From: Lunularia cruciata
Lineage: Eukaryota; Streptophyta; Marchantiopsida; Lunulariales; Lunulariaceae
Direction: 5' to 3'
DNA: 64,000 bases
Assembly (NCBI GenBank): GCA_948567375.1
Contig: OX419757.1
Location: 67,029,836-67,093,835, forward strand
The notes beneath the pieces are model-generated. The model made no database searches. It was not told where the DNA came from and was given only the letters and a program-made list of their open reading frames with translations. Every line of letters begins with the position of its first letter. Positions within the stretch are counted from its first letter, which is position 1. A program made the translations under genes and the position numbers. Positions 53,529-64,000 of this stretch are shown here, piece after piece.

Positions 53529-55921
53529 TGGAGCATCCAAAGAAGCATCACCTAGTATGATTGCTCTCTTATGGATTGCACCAGCCACAACCCTCTGTAA
53601 AGCAATGGACACACACTGTCTGAAATATGCTACAAAATATAAGAGTGAGAGTGGTACTCCCTGGCGGCTAACATGAGAAGCTCTCATGCACTCCTTGACA
53701 AATGTGTCAAACGCCGTGTCCATTGCTCAATATAACTCCAAGGCTAGAGGCACAAAGAGGTGACCTCTTTGCATGCCACTATACTTAGAGACCTTGTGAC
53801 CTGCTGCTGTGCTCATCCAAGGGGATGGGTAATCACTCCCTCCAAAATTATATCTCATGTAGGGTTTATGACCACAACATCTGCTACGATCACTTGATCA
53901 TCCCAGACCAAGTATAAGTCTACCTTGACATGTGTGATTTGTAAAGCATATGGACGCTCCCTCCAAGCCAAGTATTCACTCTCTCATGCCATATTAAGCA
54001 CTATGTCCCTAATAACATCATTTATAGCTATCCTTTGTCCTCCAAAAGGACATCATGTCATATGGACCGCTACTGCATCTAGTGTAGAACCACACTCACA
54101 AGTGAGTAATGAAGATGTAGATGAGTGGACCAAACTTAGGCAAAACCTCATTGCTATAGAGAAAGTAGCTGGTGCAAGTCGGAATGCATTAATGCATGGT
54201 CAAGCTAGAATCTAAGATCAAGCATCCTTGCCGGAGCAAGAGCAAAGATGTGCTCTAGTAGCTTGAGGAATGGATGAGTCAACTAAGAGAGAATGTAGCA
54301 TATGCTCACACTGTCGCTCGATCAAGGAAGATTATAAACCTCTAGTCCAATCTGACTATAGGGAAGCAAAAGATAGAAATTCCTCTTGTGCCTATGAGGA
54401 TAGACTATCTCTTGTCTGCTGCAATAACATATGGAGAGAAAAGGATCCTCCCTCTACCTCTATCACATAAGTCTCCAACGTCGGCCTATCATCAACCATA
54501 AAACAAGAGGAAAGTAGAGATACCACGAGAGCCCAACTACCCAAAGATGCTATAGGTGCAGTCTCCTCCATAGATAGCAAGACACCCTCCACACAAGATT
54601 GGTAGAGCAGTTTTTTTATGTGCCAAGTCCTTGTCACACACTCAAATGTCCCTAGTCCAATACTATCACCAAAGACTTCCATAATCCTCCTATCAAAGGC
54701 TCTTGGACGTGATAGGAAGGACAAGGAAGGAAGAACTTTACAGATGAGGTAGAACGGTCAACAAGCAATATTGGAAGAGAGTATACCAAATGCCACCTAC
54801 AGATCTCCTAATAATGGAAGGTCACCACATGGAGAACATCCTTTGCAAGAGCAACATCTAAGAAGTGTGTGACAAAATCCTTGGATCCTACTAGCACTCC
54901 AATAACATGTAGTCCATCAGTAGATGTGATACACCCCTCTAGAAGACTCAAGGTAGGGAGGAATACCTAAAGGGAACCATGCTCTACACTTTGACACCTT
55001 GATTTTCAAGCCTACTAGATGTAGCTTGGTAGTCAAGTAGTCAAAGGCTTGCCTAATCTGATCTACAGGGTCCACGATGTGTGTATCATCTGCTAAAGAG
55101 AGAAATACACAACCCAACATGGCCAAAGTAGTAGGTTGGAGAGCTCTAAAGTGAGCCATGGCAAATAAGGGTCCTCCTAAAGGATCTCCTTGACGTGTAT
55201 CCACAGCTGATTCCAAGATGGTGATTCCTTCCTATGAACCACCATGTTGGTAGTAAAGAGAAGTAGGAGCACCATAAAAAGACCGTAAAAAAGGAATAAG
55301 ACTCGCCAAGGATCCACCAGCCTCCCTAAGCTCTCTAAAGATGGATGCTTGTGAGATGCTATCATAAGCATTCTCAACATCTACCTATAGGACGGCTCAC
55401 TCCAGATGGATATTAAGAAGTGCTCTAATACCTAGAGATATAGCATCACATCCTCCAAGTGTAGCTACTCCAAACTGATGTGGACTGAGGTGGTGTCAAA
55501 AGTTAGAGTGATGCTGAAGGACAATGGTATGACTAACCAAACACAAAAGAGATCTCTCCAATAGCAATTGGTCTAATGCCTCTTGTGTCCTCTCCATTGC
55601 AAGAAGTCAACTAGCACCTAATACCCAACTAACAAATATAGGAATGCTCCCCTTGCTACTACAATAGCCATCTGAAACAACTTGGTAAAACCACTAGAAG
55701 GATCATCTACCTAAAAGTAATCTCTAAGGTGCTCATAAACCATCCCTTACAAGTCTCTTGAGGAAAGGCAAGGGGCATTGCACAATGCTTGTGCAAAAAG
55801 CTACCTATCAAGACATAAAGGCTGCTCAGGCTGATAATCTAAGACCTCTAGTGGTAGTCCCTCTACTACTATAGGATGTAGTGAGCATGGAGAAGAGATA
55901 GTCTCATCACTAGGACTCGCC
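53529..55921 (-). mobile_element. LINE copy C3, RT and endonuclease portion
   Basis: Minus strand, reading from 55921 down to 53529. It starts within the segment before RT (DETISSPCSLHPIVVEGLPLEV) and includes a GTRQGDPLGGPLFAMAHFRA-type motif and LADDTHIV. The endonuclease part has VDLYLVWDDQVIVADVVV, in which the second acidic residue is kept (Asp; Asn in C1 and C2). It ends with MDTAFDTFVKECMRA and the joint at TGGAG. It has multiple stops and frameshifts. The 5' end is truncated near 55921 with flank of no known identity. Confidence 0.88.
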
Positions 55922-56479
55922 ATAAAGATGTCTAAGAGATGGGAAAAGGGGAGAGAAAAAGTTAGCACGCACAAAATGGGGTCCAAAACATATGGGATTG
56001 AAAGGTCTCAAACCAGAACTTGCACACTCTTATGGATTCATCCAAGGATGTTATTGTTCCCTACAATAATGTTATCCGCACACTCAAGAAACACATAAGT
56101 TACACTTGCTCTAGAAGTGTTAGACATACTTGTGTGAAAATGATTCCCTGTCAATATCACAACTAGCCATGAAAACTATCATTTCATATTATTACACGTG
56201 TTTTGAATATTATAGGGTGTTGATATATGTTTAACCCAAGTCTTTGATACATTGGGGTTTAGCCCCATTTTTCCTATTTTGTCTCACCTTTTGCCTGATA
56301 CAGCCTGATGAGATCTTTCCATTAGACATCACACTATCATCATCTACAAATCCAATCTACCAATTGTTGTAATATCGAGCTAGTTATTTTTTTTAATAAT
56401 CAACATATCAAGAGTATTTAATAGATTAATTTCTTTTGTTAATTTCTATTTGCACTTGATGATTTTTATTATGATATTA
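55922..56479. other. Flank with a LINE tail fragment
   Basis: 56245-56320 on the plus strand reads TTGGGGTTTAGCCCC, TTTTCCTATTTTGTCTCACC and a diverged tail, so it is another short LINE 3' fragment. The rest (55922-56244, 56321-56479) has no recognised content. Confidence 0.6.
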
Positions 56480-58130
56480 TGAAATTTTATCATGGTAATT
56501 TTAAAGATTTTCTGAAAAGTAAATTCATCTTTGGAATTGAGTAATTTTTCTTCTAATACTCTTTTCGGGTCAATAATTGATTCAATATCCAATTGAAGCT
56601 TGTAAGTGGGTGGTTTAACCTTCTCCTTTCTTTTTCCTTTATTTATTTTTCAGAATTAGAAGGCAAGGTATTCTCCATGACCGCCTCCCGCAAAAGTACC
56701 ACTCTTTGCCAATGGAGAGCACCCTCTTGACAAAGCCTATCTCTCCTCAATTGTCTTTTTTGAGTCAATTTCTCAACACCAAACTCTATATCTTCTCTCC
56801 TTTTTTTCCTTTGATGAGAGCTTCATGTTGGTTTCTTGCCAAGTAGGCATGAACAGACATAGTATCCACTAGATCAGCAAATTGAGTGACATTCCTGATT
56901 TTTGTAGCAGCCCGTAATAGTTCTTCTCTTGCAATGTTTCTCTTTTCCATTGTATGTAGAGCATTGCTCCATGTGTTTCCCATATATATAGACTTCAAAA
57001 ATGCTTCCTCTTCATTGTTAATACCTCTACTTTATAGGTAGCAGCCTCAATTGATGTGGTAGCTTGTAGTCACAAGAAGTCCTCCAACAACTTCAGCATT
57101 CTCCTTTCATGAAATTAGTTTTCAAGAATACCCCTGTGTCTTTCTATCTTCTCATCTTTCTAGAAAACCACTCCTTGCTGAATAGTATCATCAAAGTCAC
57201 CACACTCCTTCTTGGTGTGTCAATACCATCACCAAATGCAACTTTTCACATTGCCTTGCTTTGGCATAGTTCTGGACTCAAAATTGCTTTCTTTCTCCTC
57301 CACCTTGCCAACTTGATTTGCAAGTCTCTCATCCCTTTCACCAAATCATCAATGGTGGTTTTCTATCATGGATTTATGAAAATAGGATCAGGGAAACTTG
57401 GAGCTGAGGCAAGAGGTAACATTGGCTGTCTTGGAGCCCTTGTGACCATAGGTGGCATAACATCCAATTATACTACCGCTTTCCCTCTATGATATTCTCA
57501 CTTGGCAAGAATAATCATTGCTTCAAAGACCTTTCTCCAATCAGATGTCAGTCCACTATCCTCAAACCCATCCTCCAACTCCCTTTTTAGCTTGTTTTTT
57601 ATTAATTGTAGTAACAACTCCACCTTTCACTCTCAAGCGTGAGCTTCTCCATTCAAGACAATTGTGAATATTGATTCTCAAACTCACAAAATAGCTCAAT
57701 TGCACTTAGCTCCTTGGTAGCTTTGTTCACCCACTCCATGAATGACTTCTTGGTTACACTATCTACATCCTCAAATTAGTACTCCTTTTTTAAATGAAGA
57801 GAAAATCTCTCCCAATTGCCTCCATGAGCTTGAATAATCTTGTTTGCGTGGACACGCAGTTCCAAGATAACCACAAGCTCAAATGTGTGTATCATCTCCT
57901 ATTCAAGAACCTTGTAAAGCTTCATCTTCCTTGAGCAAAATTTCAAGTACTTTGAGATGTTCCTCCTATCAAACTGATCCAACATCTCCACAACCAATTG
58001 CAAGGCTTTAGTAGCCAATACCTCCTTACATTCCACAACTTGGTGTTGTTGCATATACAATGCAAATGCTTGGAAAATTTGCATTGAAGCCAGATCAAGC
58101 TATAATGTGAGTGCCTTTGAGCTACTAGCA
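56480..58130 (-). pseudogene. Decayed Ty3/gypsy gag-like remnant of a second family
   Basis: Minus-strand pieces include VVEMLDQFDRRNISKYLKFC (about 57920-57980), a following segment with KKSFMEWVNKATKELSAIEL, DLVKGMRDLQIKLAKWRRK and, near 56520-56620, LDIESIIDPKRVLEEKLL. These phrases resemble gag proteins of gypsy elements common in conifer genomes, as I remember them. Stops and shifts are frequent. Not related in sequence to the gypsy family at 12139 and 58393. Confidence 0.5.
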
Positions 58131-58392
58131 CCTAGATCCCTATGCTCTTGTCAGATCTCCTATCCATATCCACCAACAACCTCTTTTCTCACTCTCCACC
58201 TCAGAAGTTTCACGTCAAGTTCACCAACTATTGTACTTTGCCTTTCTCACTTTAGGAACACATTGGATGCCTAGTTGCTAAAGTTATGGATCAAAGATCA
58301 TGTGTAGATATGTCACTACTAGTTTGAGCACATGTTTTGCCCAATCATGGGAACCTTTTACTCTTGTTTCTAGTTTTCCTTCTATTGGGTGG

Positions 58393-59112
58393 TGTAATAC
58401 CAAGAGCTAGCCATATGATTTAGATGTGAAATTTGGTTTGGTAACATCTGGAATGAGGTTATACATGATGGTCAAAATAGATTAGATAGAAGTATCACCA
58501 AAAGAGTACTTCTACTAATGGGGCAGAAACCAAAATAGACTTGAACCAATAGCTAGACATATGATTTAAAGGTGAGAATTGGTTTGGTAACATCTGGAAG
58601 GATGTTATACATGATGGACTAAACAGATTAGAAAGATGTATCACAAAAAGAGGACTTCTACTAATAGAGTAGGAACCAAAATATGAAATCTTTGAAAGGC
58701 AATTTTGGAGGCCTAAACGGATGAATTAGGCCTAAAAAATATACAAACCCCCAGTGGAGGAAAGGTTTCCCTTCCTTCCTACTTGCTTTGTCTTGTCAAG
58801 AGCTTTCCAATGGTACCTCACCCATGTGATTTTGAGATTCTTATAGGAAGATTCTCTAAAAGATTCCTTTTGGTTAAAGCTTGTTTGACCAACCAGAGAG
58901 GACCAGGACCGACATGTCACCCATCCAAGTAAGTAATCCAAGGGTGGAGCTTGCTGACATGTCACCTATTTGTGTGCCTTATCCTATGGTGGAGCTTCCT
59001 TGGAAGAGATCCTCTTTGTCTATATAATAAAGAGAAGGTGCTCCTCTAGGGCATCAGATGATTGAGTGTGAAGTCTGTGTTTTCTCTCTTCTCTTGTCCT
59101 CGGAGTATTAAA
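58393..59112 (+). repeat. 5' LTR of gypsy element 2
   Basis: About 720 bp starting TGTAATACCAAG and ending TATTAAA (TATTACA in element 1). It has a TATATAATAA box near 59020, at the same relative position as in element 1. About 10 percent diverged from element 1 LTRs by eye. Confidence 0.88.
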
Positions 59113-59243
59113 ATGGTACCAGAGCAAGTGTTTTAGTCCAAGAGAGTGGATCACACCTCTTGGAAGAACACAAACTATTGAAACTGAGTAATTTGAGGTG
59201 GAGAACATAGAGTAATTGTTAGACTTAGGAAGGACTTTAGAGA

Positions 59244-61900
59244 GTGGATGGGATGGATGCATCGGGAGGACAATTTCCCGCACCTAGCTTTCCATTCTTG
59301 AATCCATTCTACATCAAGGTTATGTACATCCAATGTGAGCAAATGAGAGTATTGCTAGTTTATCACTTTGGAGTAGAATTCATGGATAGGGTGATGAACT
59401 CACCAAACCCGGTGATTCTACCTATGGTGGTATACAACAAAGAGTGGGATTTATCAATCTACATTCTATTATGATGTTCTGGATGTGAATGTCCAAAATC
59501 CTCTCCCTTTCAACACTCAAGTAGAAATTTGTTATGTAGCGAGACCAAAAGTGATGTTTAGAGATTTTGTGATTAGGAATTTTGGTGAGGAATATTATCA
59601 ACAAGTGATAGCTTTTGAGGTCTCAATGGTAATTCCAATAGTTCATGCACCTTCTAGAGTGATCATATTGACTTTGTATTGAAGTAGGCATTAGCAATTG
59701 AGTGTTGTAGGAACCATGGATCTGCAATTGCAAGAGCTGGTGCAAGGAATGCAAGGGATGTTGAATGAATTTTGAGAGATTAAGATGACCATGGAGACAT
59801 TACAAAATCAAGTGCAGATCCTTAGGAATGATCAAGCAATGCAAGAAGAAGAGCCATCTCAAAACCCAGTACTTGCGATTGAAGTACTTGGAGAGGCACC
59901 TTTTCCTACAAACCCTATCAATAATGAGCCACATTGCTACTCCAGATGCAAAAAACCTACAACATTGAGCCTTACAAGGTGTAGCATATGATGGAAGTAG
60001 TGGAAAATTGGATCTTGAGAATGAATTGATATTTTTGATTGTTCTCAATAGAGATCATTGAGCATGTTGTAGGCGTGTTTGCATGTGGGTACTTGATCAA
60101 TAAAGCCCTCACATGGTATGATGCTTGGGAATGATCCATGTTGTTAGAGAGAAGGGAAGTCACGTGGACAGCAATACAAGAAGGATTGTTGAAGAATTTC
60201 CAATTGGTGGATTCCGTGCAGATGGCCCAAATCTGACTATGCGTGTTGAAATAGAAGAGTACGTAGATGGCATTTCTGGATCTACAAATGTCCAAAAGAG
60301 GCTCTTGAAAATTTCAAACAAGAGTTGAAGGAGCGGATATGCCAAGAAGTCATGGTGCAAAATCCTTGCATGGTATTTGAAGCCATTGCTTGTGCGCAGA
60401 GAATAGAAGGAGTATTGGATGGAGGTGAAGGAGTAGTTCCACCTCAATATTATTGGGCAAAAATGCCACACATGGGTGGACCAGTACTAATGGAATTGGG
60501 AAACCTTTAATTTCAAGAGCAAGGAGCATGACTCCTTCAAGGAGAGCATGGATAGGTAGAAGAACAAAGAGATGAGGAGACAAAACTTGAGTAGAACAAC
60601 GTTGTTGTTACAATTGTGGCCATATTGGGCACATATCTACCAATATTCATGCTCGTTTCCCTAGAGATCCTCAGCCTTCATACATGCAATCTTTGAACAA
60701 CATGGAGAGGCGCATTGAAGAGTAGGAGGTGGAAATCACTTTGGAAAACAAAGATCATCAGCAAATGTACCTCGTGGCCTTACTGGCTCAATAAGGAAGT
60801 AGAGAAGCAAGAGAAGGAAGAAGACAAATGCACAAAGGTCCCAAAAGGCAACCTCATAATTGATTGTTGTGAATGGAGTCCTAGAAGGAAATCAAGTGAG
60901 AGTATTAATAGATCCGGGAGCAATAGAGAATTTCTTGTCTTGCTCTGATGCAATAAGATTGGGAATGGATCTAGAGAGAGATGAGAGTAAAGAAGGAGAG
61001 TTACCTAATGGGCAAACAAAGAATATTGAATCATTACCTAGATAGGTAACACTCTTTATAGAAAAATATCAAGAAGCAATTGAGTAGTGAGTGATACAAT
61101 TAGCTCGTTATGATGCAATCTTAGGCATACCATGGATGGAGCATAACAACCCTATGGTAGATTGGAGGAAGAAAGTAGTGAGAAACCACCAATGGTCAAT
61201 CATTAAGGTTAAAGAAAAATCATATAGGCAAGAATTGCCTCTATAGGTCATAGGGATAGCAACTATCTATAAGACCAATAGATGTTTCATGGGTCTAATA
61301 AGAGAAGTCCATAGTGCATAACTTGATGGACAAATTCTTGAGAAACTGAAAGATGTGGTAGATGAGTTTCATGATGTCTTTCCTGATGATCTACCCCTAA
61401 AATTACCACCAAAAAGGAGAGTAGATCATAAAATTGAGACACTCCGGGGAAGACAATTCCTTGTAAGGCCCCATATTGCATATCACCTCATAAGTTGGAG
61501 GAATGTAAGACTCAAATTGAGGAGATGTTGTAAAAAGGATTCATCCAACCTAGCATATCACCATATGGGGCTCCTATCTGGTTGGGGAAGAAGTAGGACG
61601 GTACAATGCACATGTGCATTGACTATAACGGTCTCAATCAGCAAACAATGAAGAACAAATACCCCTTACCTTGCATGGATGACATGTTTGATCAACTCCA
61701 TGGAGCAAGATACTTCACCAAATTGGACTTGCGGAGTGGTTACAATCAAATCTGAATTGTAGAGGAAGATGTGTACAAAATTGCCTTTTGAACCATGTAT
61801 GGCCACTTCGAGTATCTTGTGATGCCTTTTGGCTTCACTAGTGCACCTACCACTTTCATGAGTCTAATGAATGACATTTTTTCCATACTTGGATAAGTCT
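59244..61900 (+). pseudogene. Gag-pol remnant of gypsy element 2
   Basis: Pre-gag frames (FPFLNPFYIKVMYIQ; VEICYVARPKVMFRDFVIRN) are followed by gag, which shares with element 1 the UGA after NEF and the UGA after the ...DIF segment. The zinc knuckle is partly mutated (CYNCGHIGHISTNI, last Cys lost). Protease keeps IDPGA. RT pieces include [20 protein letters not shown] and YLVMPFGF. Numerous additional stops, mostly CAA, CAG and CGA changes relative to element 1, and no intact domain. Not functional. Confidence 0.85.
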
Positions 61901-62019
61901 ATTATTATCTTCTTGGACAACATTCATAGTATACAGTAACCCAATGGTAGAACACAAACAACATCTACAAGAAGTCCTCCAGATTCTTAGCCAAAATCAA
62001 TTGTATGCCAAAATCTTTC

Positions 62020-64000
62020 AATTTTTCAAGAATTTTTCCATCAAGTTGTGCAGTCTAGACTTCCTTATTAGACCCATGAAACATTTATCAATCTTACAGA
62101 TAGTTACTATCCCTATGATAGAGAGGCAAATCTTGCCTATGTGATTTTTCTTTAACCTCAATGATCAACCATTGGTGGGTTCTCATTACTTTCTTACTCT
62201 AATCTACCATAAGATTGTAATGCTCCATCCATGGCATGCCTAAGATTACATCATAACAAGCTAATTGTATCACTTGCCACTCAATTGCTTCTTGATATTC
62301 TCCTATAGAGAGTATATCAGTCAGGTAATGATTTGATCCTCTCTATTTTCCCATTAGATAACTCTACTTCTTTGCTCTCATCTCTTTCTAGATCCATTCC
62401 CAATCTTATTGTAACAAAGTGAGACAAGAAATTCTATATTGCCACCAAATCTATCAATGCTCTAACTTGATTGCCTTTTAGGACTCCATTCACGACAATC
62501 AATTGTGAGGTTGCCTTTTGGGACCTTTGCATGCTTGTCTTCTTCCTTCCCTTGCTTTTTTGCTTCCTTATTGAGCCAATAAGGCCACAAGATACATTTA
62601 CTGGCAATATTTATTTTCTCAAGTGATTTCCACCTCCTCCTCTTAAGTGCATCTCTCCATGTTGTTCAAAGATTGCCTATATGAAGGCCAAGGGCTCCTA
62701 GGTAGACGAGCACACCAGTGTTAGATATAGGCCCAATACGGCTACAATTGTAACAACGGCATTTTTCTCCTCAAGTTTCTTCTCCTTGTGGAATTCCATC
62801 TCTCTGCTCTTCTACTCATCTGCGCTCTCCTTGAAGCAGTTGTGCTCCTCAATCTCAAAACCAAAGGTTGCCCAATTCCATTGGTATTTGTCCACCCATG
62901 TGTGTCATTTCTACCCAATAATGTTAAGGTGGAACAACTCCTTCACCTCCACCCAATGCCCTTGCTATTCTCTGCGCACAAGCAATGGCTTCAAATACCA
63001 TGCAAGGATTTTCTACAAAGACTTCTAGGCAAACCCGCTCCTTCAACCCTTGTTTGAAATGGTCAGGAGCCTTTGCTTGACTTATATCAGTTATTGCGAC
63101 TTGAAGATCCAAAAATGCTTCCACATACTCTTGTATGTTGTTCTTTTGTTTCAATCCCCATAGTCGGATCTAGACAATCTATACAGAATCCACCAACTTG
63201 AAATTCTTTTGAAATACTTCTTGCATTGATATCCACATGACCTCCCTTCTCTCTGCCAACATGGATCATTCCCAAGCAACATACCATATGAGGGCTTTAT
63301 CGGTCAAGTATCTATATGCAAACATGCTTGCAACATGCTCGGTGATCTCTGTTGAGAACAATCAGAAATATCAATTCATTCTCGAGATCCAGTTTTCCAA
63401 TACTTCCATTGTATGTTGCCCCTTGTAAGGCTCAATGTTACAGGTCTTCTTCATCCAGAGTAGCAATGTGGTTTCATCATTGATTGGGTTTGTAGGCACA
63501 GGGTCTATCCAAGTATTTCAATTGTAGGTACTGGGTTTTGAGATGGCTCTTCTTCTTGCATTGCTTGCTCATTCCTAAGGGTCTGCACTTGACTTTGTAA
63601 TGCCTCCATGGTCATCTTAATCTCTCAAAATTCATTCAACATCCCTTGCATTCCTTGCACCAACTCTTGCAATTATGGATCTATGGTTCCTGCACACTCA
63701 ATCACTATTGTCTACTTCAATAAAAGAGTTTATATGATCACTTTGGAAGGCGCACAAAGTACCAAGACTACCATTGGGACTTTAGAAGCTATCACTCATT
63801 GAAAATATTCCGCACCAAAAATTTTGGCCACAAAATCTCTAAACATCACTTTTGGTCTCACTACATAACAAATTTCTACTTGAGTGTTGAAAGGGAGAGG
63901 ATTTGGGACATTCAAATACATAACATCATAATAGAATGTAGATTACCAAATCACACTCTCTATCATAAACCACCACAAGTAGAATCATCGGGTTTGATGA
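62020..64000 (-). mobile_element. Inverted fragment of the same gypsy family (runs off the window)
   Basis: The minus strand matches element 1 from about 15170 back to 13165 (linker before RT, protease, gag, pre-gag). It starts abruptly at 62020 (CAATTTTTCAAGAATTTTTCC) and reaches the window edge in the pre-gag frame. It includes QKNNIQEYVEAFLDLQVAI (about 63090-63150) and IGHISNTG-type knuckle remnants. With element 2 it forms inverted arms of about 2 kb (59393-61345 and 62020-64000) around a 0.7-kb RT spacer. Confidence 0.88.

Larger units (their letters stand above)
58393..62019 (+). mobile_element. Ty3/gypsy element 2 (5' LTR to RT, truncated)
   Basis: Same family as the element at 12139. 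It has the 5' LTR, a good primer binding site (TGGTACCAGAGC, 59114-59125), pre-gag frames, gag (59716-60770), protease (IDPGAIENFLS, about 60908) and RT up to the YLDK/FLDN segment near 61900. It breaks off near 62019, where an inverted fragment of the same family begins. Many stops, clearly older than element 1. No 3' LTR is visible. Confidence 0.9.

Noticed and set aside
56786-57492. Short open frames on both strands as host genes
   Set aside because: The minus-strand pieces fit a decayed gypsy gag; the plus-strand frame at 57109-57492 is its antisense shadow.
1-64000. tRNA, rRNA, snoRNA or microRNA genes
   Set aside because: I looked for tRNA A/B boxes, rRNA-like blocks and strong short hairpins with host-gene targets and found none I could defend. 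The only strong fold-backs are in mobile elements.

Overview
This is eukaryotic nuclear DNA from a land plant. Three kinds of evidence support that: AIG1/IAN-type GTPases of the plant kind, a multi-exon mitochondrial ETF-alpha gene with GT-AG introns, and nested Ty3/gypsy chromovirus, Ty1/copia, PIF/Harbinger and non-LTR elements. The low gene density, old nested repeats and the style of the gypsy gag remnants suggest a gymnosperm, perhaps a conifer. That placement is inference, and no database was searched.

Host genes. At the left is a cluster of AIG1 GTPase genes on the minus strand: two intact copies (404-1414 and 5788-6798) and one pseudogene (7846-8851). Further right, a DUF7903-like plant gene of unknown function (29510-30865, minus) lies head to head with an eight-exon gene for the mitochondrial electron transfer flavoprotein alpha subunit (33031-35827, plus). 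I place its start codon and every exon by splice signals and phase. Nothing else looks like a working host gene.

Layout. 1-4402 is a paralogous copy of (7171-9352) + (26956-29523). The two halves of the second copy are split by two Harbinger insertions (9353-23546 and 23579-26952). The uninterrupted copy at 1828-1860 preserves the empty site of both insertions and shows a TCT target duplication for each. Harbinger element A is itself broken by a complete, rather young gypsy element (12139-18799, TSD AATAC/AGTAC) and by a non-LTR retrotransposon (20062-23198, 17-bp TSD). This non-LTR family, with a reverse transcriptase and an apparent restriction-like endonuclease, recurs as two other long copies and several short 3' tails. 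38.4-49.6 kb is mostly decayed sequence with a copia remnant and a minus-strand copy of an unrecognised coiled-coil ORF family. A better copy of that family sits in a 3.7-kb insert (49805-53528, TSD TGGAG) inside the third non-LTR copy. The right end (58393-64000) holds a second gypsy copy followed by an inverted fragment of the same family, giving a fold-back of about 2 kb per arm.

How it fits together. The window records layered transposition into a duplicated AIG1 locus. Because the duplicates differ in insertions, most events can be ordered. Most breaks in the mobile-element reading frames are in-frame stops rather than frameshifts, consistent with C-to-T decay of methylated DNA. The observations I would check first are the restriction-endonuclease-type LINE family, the coiled-coil ORF insert, the gypsy fold-back and the UGA codons shared by three gypsy copies.
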